Below are positions 12,654 to 13,515 of a DNA stretch of 13,515 nt, piece by piece. Both the position numbers and the translations under genes were made by a program. Below the pieces are notes generated by a model. The model was not told the origin of the DNA. It worked only from the letters and a program-made list of their open reading frames with translations, and searched no databases. How positions within the stretch are numbered: the first letter of the stretch is position 1; each line of letters opens with the position of its first letter. The stretch is from Pseudomonadota bacterium (GTDB lineage Bacteria > Pseudomonadota > Alphaproteobacteria > Rhizobiales > Methylopilaceae), in the NCBI GenBank assembly GCA_023430145.1, contig JAEZCD010000393.1, forward strand, positions 1-13,515. Reading direction: 5' to 3'.

Positions 12654-13515
12654 TCAATCCGGGCGGGCGAGGTAGCGGGCGACGGTTACGCGGGAGGTGA
12701 CGGCGACGGCGACGGCGATCAGCACCAGAACGAAGACTACGCCGAAGAAGGTGGTGAGTCCCAGTCCGAAATCGCCGAACAGCGAGCCGTTCGCCGCCCC
12801 GGAGCCGGAGCCGAAAAGCCCGGCGACGAGGAAGACGACGAGCGCGCTGCCGCCGCCGATCGCCCCGCCGACGAGGCCGAGCCTCAAGAAGCGGCGCTGG
12901 AACTCGCGGGCGATGAACTGGTCGGTGGCGCCGACGAGGTTCAGCACTTCCACCACCTCGCGGTTGCCGGCCATGGTGCCGCGGGTGGCGAACACGACCG
13001 AGAAGATCGTCGCCGCGACGACGAGGGCGAGGATGCCGATGCCGGTGGCGACGACGCTGCCGGCCATGCCGCGCAGCCGCTCGACCCAGCGGCGGTGATC
13101 GTCGACGGTGGCGCCCGGCACGTCCCGCTCGAGCCGCGCGCGCAGCCCGGCGAGGTCGGCGCTGCCGGAGCCGACGTCGAGCTCGATCAGCCGGGGCACC
13201 GGCAGCTCGGCGAGGTCGAGTCCGGTGCCGAGCCAGGGCTCGAGCAGCTGCGCCGCTTCCGCGCGCGAATAGGCGCGAACGCCGGCGATGCCGGGCGTGG
13301 CGCGGGCGATCTCGGTCGCCCGGCGCACCGCCTCCTCCATGTCGCGCCCCTCGAGCGGGCGGATCTGCACGGTGATCTCGCGCGCCACCTCGCTCTCCCA
13401 GGCCTCGGCGGCGCCGCGCACGAGATCGACGGCGCCGATTGTCAGCGCCGCGAGGAAGGTCATGATGGCGATCACGGCGACGAGCGCGCGGCCGGCGACC
13501 GAGCCGAGCGGGACG
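12654..13515 (-). CDS. ftsX: Cell division protein FtsX (N-terminus outside the window)
   Basis: FtsX is the membrane partner of the ATPase FtsE; the FtsEX complex acts at the division septum and in many bacteria controls peptidoglycan hydrolases. The visible 287 codons start inside the first transmembrane region (VAGRALVAVIAIMTFLAALT), followed by the periplasmic domain with AREITVQIRPLEGRDMEEA and VRAYSRAEAAQLLEPWLG. Three further membrane helices follow: VATGIGILALVVAATIFSVV, LVGGAIGGGSALVVFLVAGL and TTFFGVVFVLVLIAVAVAVT. The cytoplasmic stretch VVEVLNLVGATDQFIAREFQ is the FtsX signature that couples to FtsE. A GTG at 13475 is not the true start, since homologous sequence continues to the window edge. 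ftsE is expected just outside. Confidence 0.92.
   Translation of the reverse strand, partial: VPLGSVAGRALVAVIAIMTFLAALTIGAVDLVRGAAEAWESEVAREITVQIRPLEGRDMEEAVRRATEIARATPGIAGVRAYSRAEAAQLLEPWLGTGLDLAELPVPRLIELDVGSGSADLAGLRARLERDVPGATVDDHRRWVERLRGMAGSVVATGIGILALVVAATIFSVVFATRGTMAGNREVVEVLNLVGATDQFIAREFQRRFLRLGLVGGAIGGGSALVVFLVAGLFGSGSGAANGSLFGDFGLGLTTFFGVVFVLVLIAVAVAVTSRVTVARYLARPD

Overview
The window is GC-rich and densely coded. Its gene order and protein families point to an alphaproteobacterium of the order Hyphomicrobiales (Rhizobiales). The metX-metW pair, a hisC/tyrC pair next to a DUF2125 gene and a ChaC-type cyclotransferase, and an ftsX-ydcF-plsC row are all typical of that group. The genus cannot be named from this sequence. 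It looks like ordinary chromosome with a little accessory material at intergenic sites, and I see no convincing new multi-gene system.

Layout. The left end (1-1138) holds one copy of a dispersed palindromic repeat, a HigBA-like toxin-antitoxin pair on the minus strand, and a small one-helix membrane protein. A bifunctional mannose-1-phosphate guanylyltransferase/mannose-6-phosphate isomerase (1302-2723, plus) supplies GDP-mannose. It converges on the minus-strand metX-metW operon, and the gap between them (2724-2986) is filled by a second kind of palindromic element. Divergent from metX is a histidine-phosphatase-fold gene whose active-site motif is altered. Between it and hisC is a 284-base gap holding a 22-base tandem repeat and a third palindromic repeat family. 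Then come hisC and tyrC, translationally coupled, for aromatic amino acid synthesis. tyrC converges on and overlaps a DUF2125 membrane-anchored protein gene. A divergent ChaC-like gamma-glutamylcyclotransferase follows, and behind it a HicB-type antitoxin gene whose two domains lie in different reading frames.

The right third is on the minus strand: a small lipoprotein, a gap with a second copy of the left-end repeat, a hypothetical protein, a PlsC-type acyltransferase, a YdcF/DUF218 protein and ftsX, which runs off the right edge. The last four form a compact probable operon linking phospholipid acylation, the cell envelope and division.

Most worth a second look: the frame-split orphan HicB; the divergent phosphatase; the hairpin and inverted repeat in the metX leader; the 76-base convergent tyrC/DUF2125 overlap; and three distinct palindromic repeat families plus a possible IS21-type end remnant within 13.5 kb.
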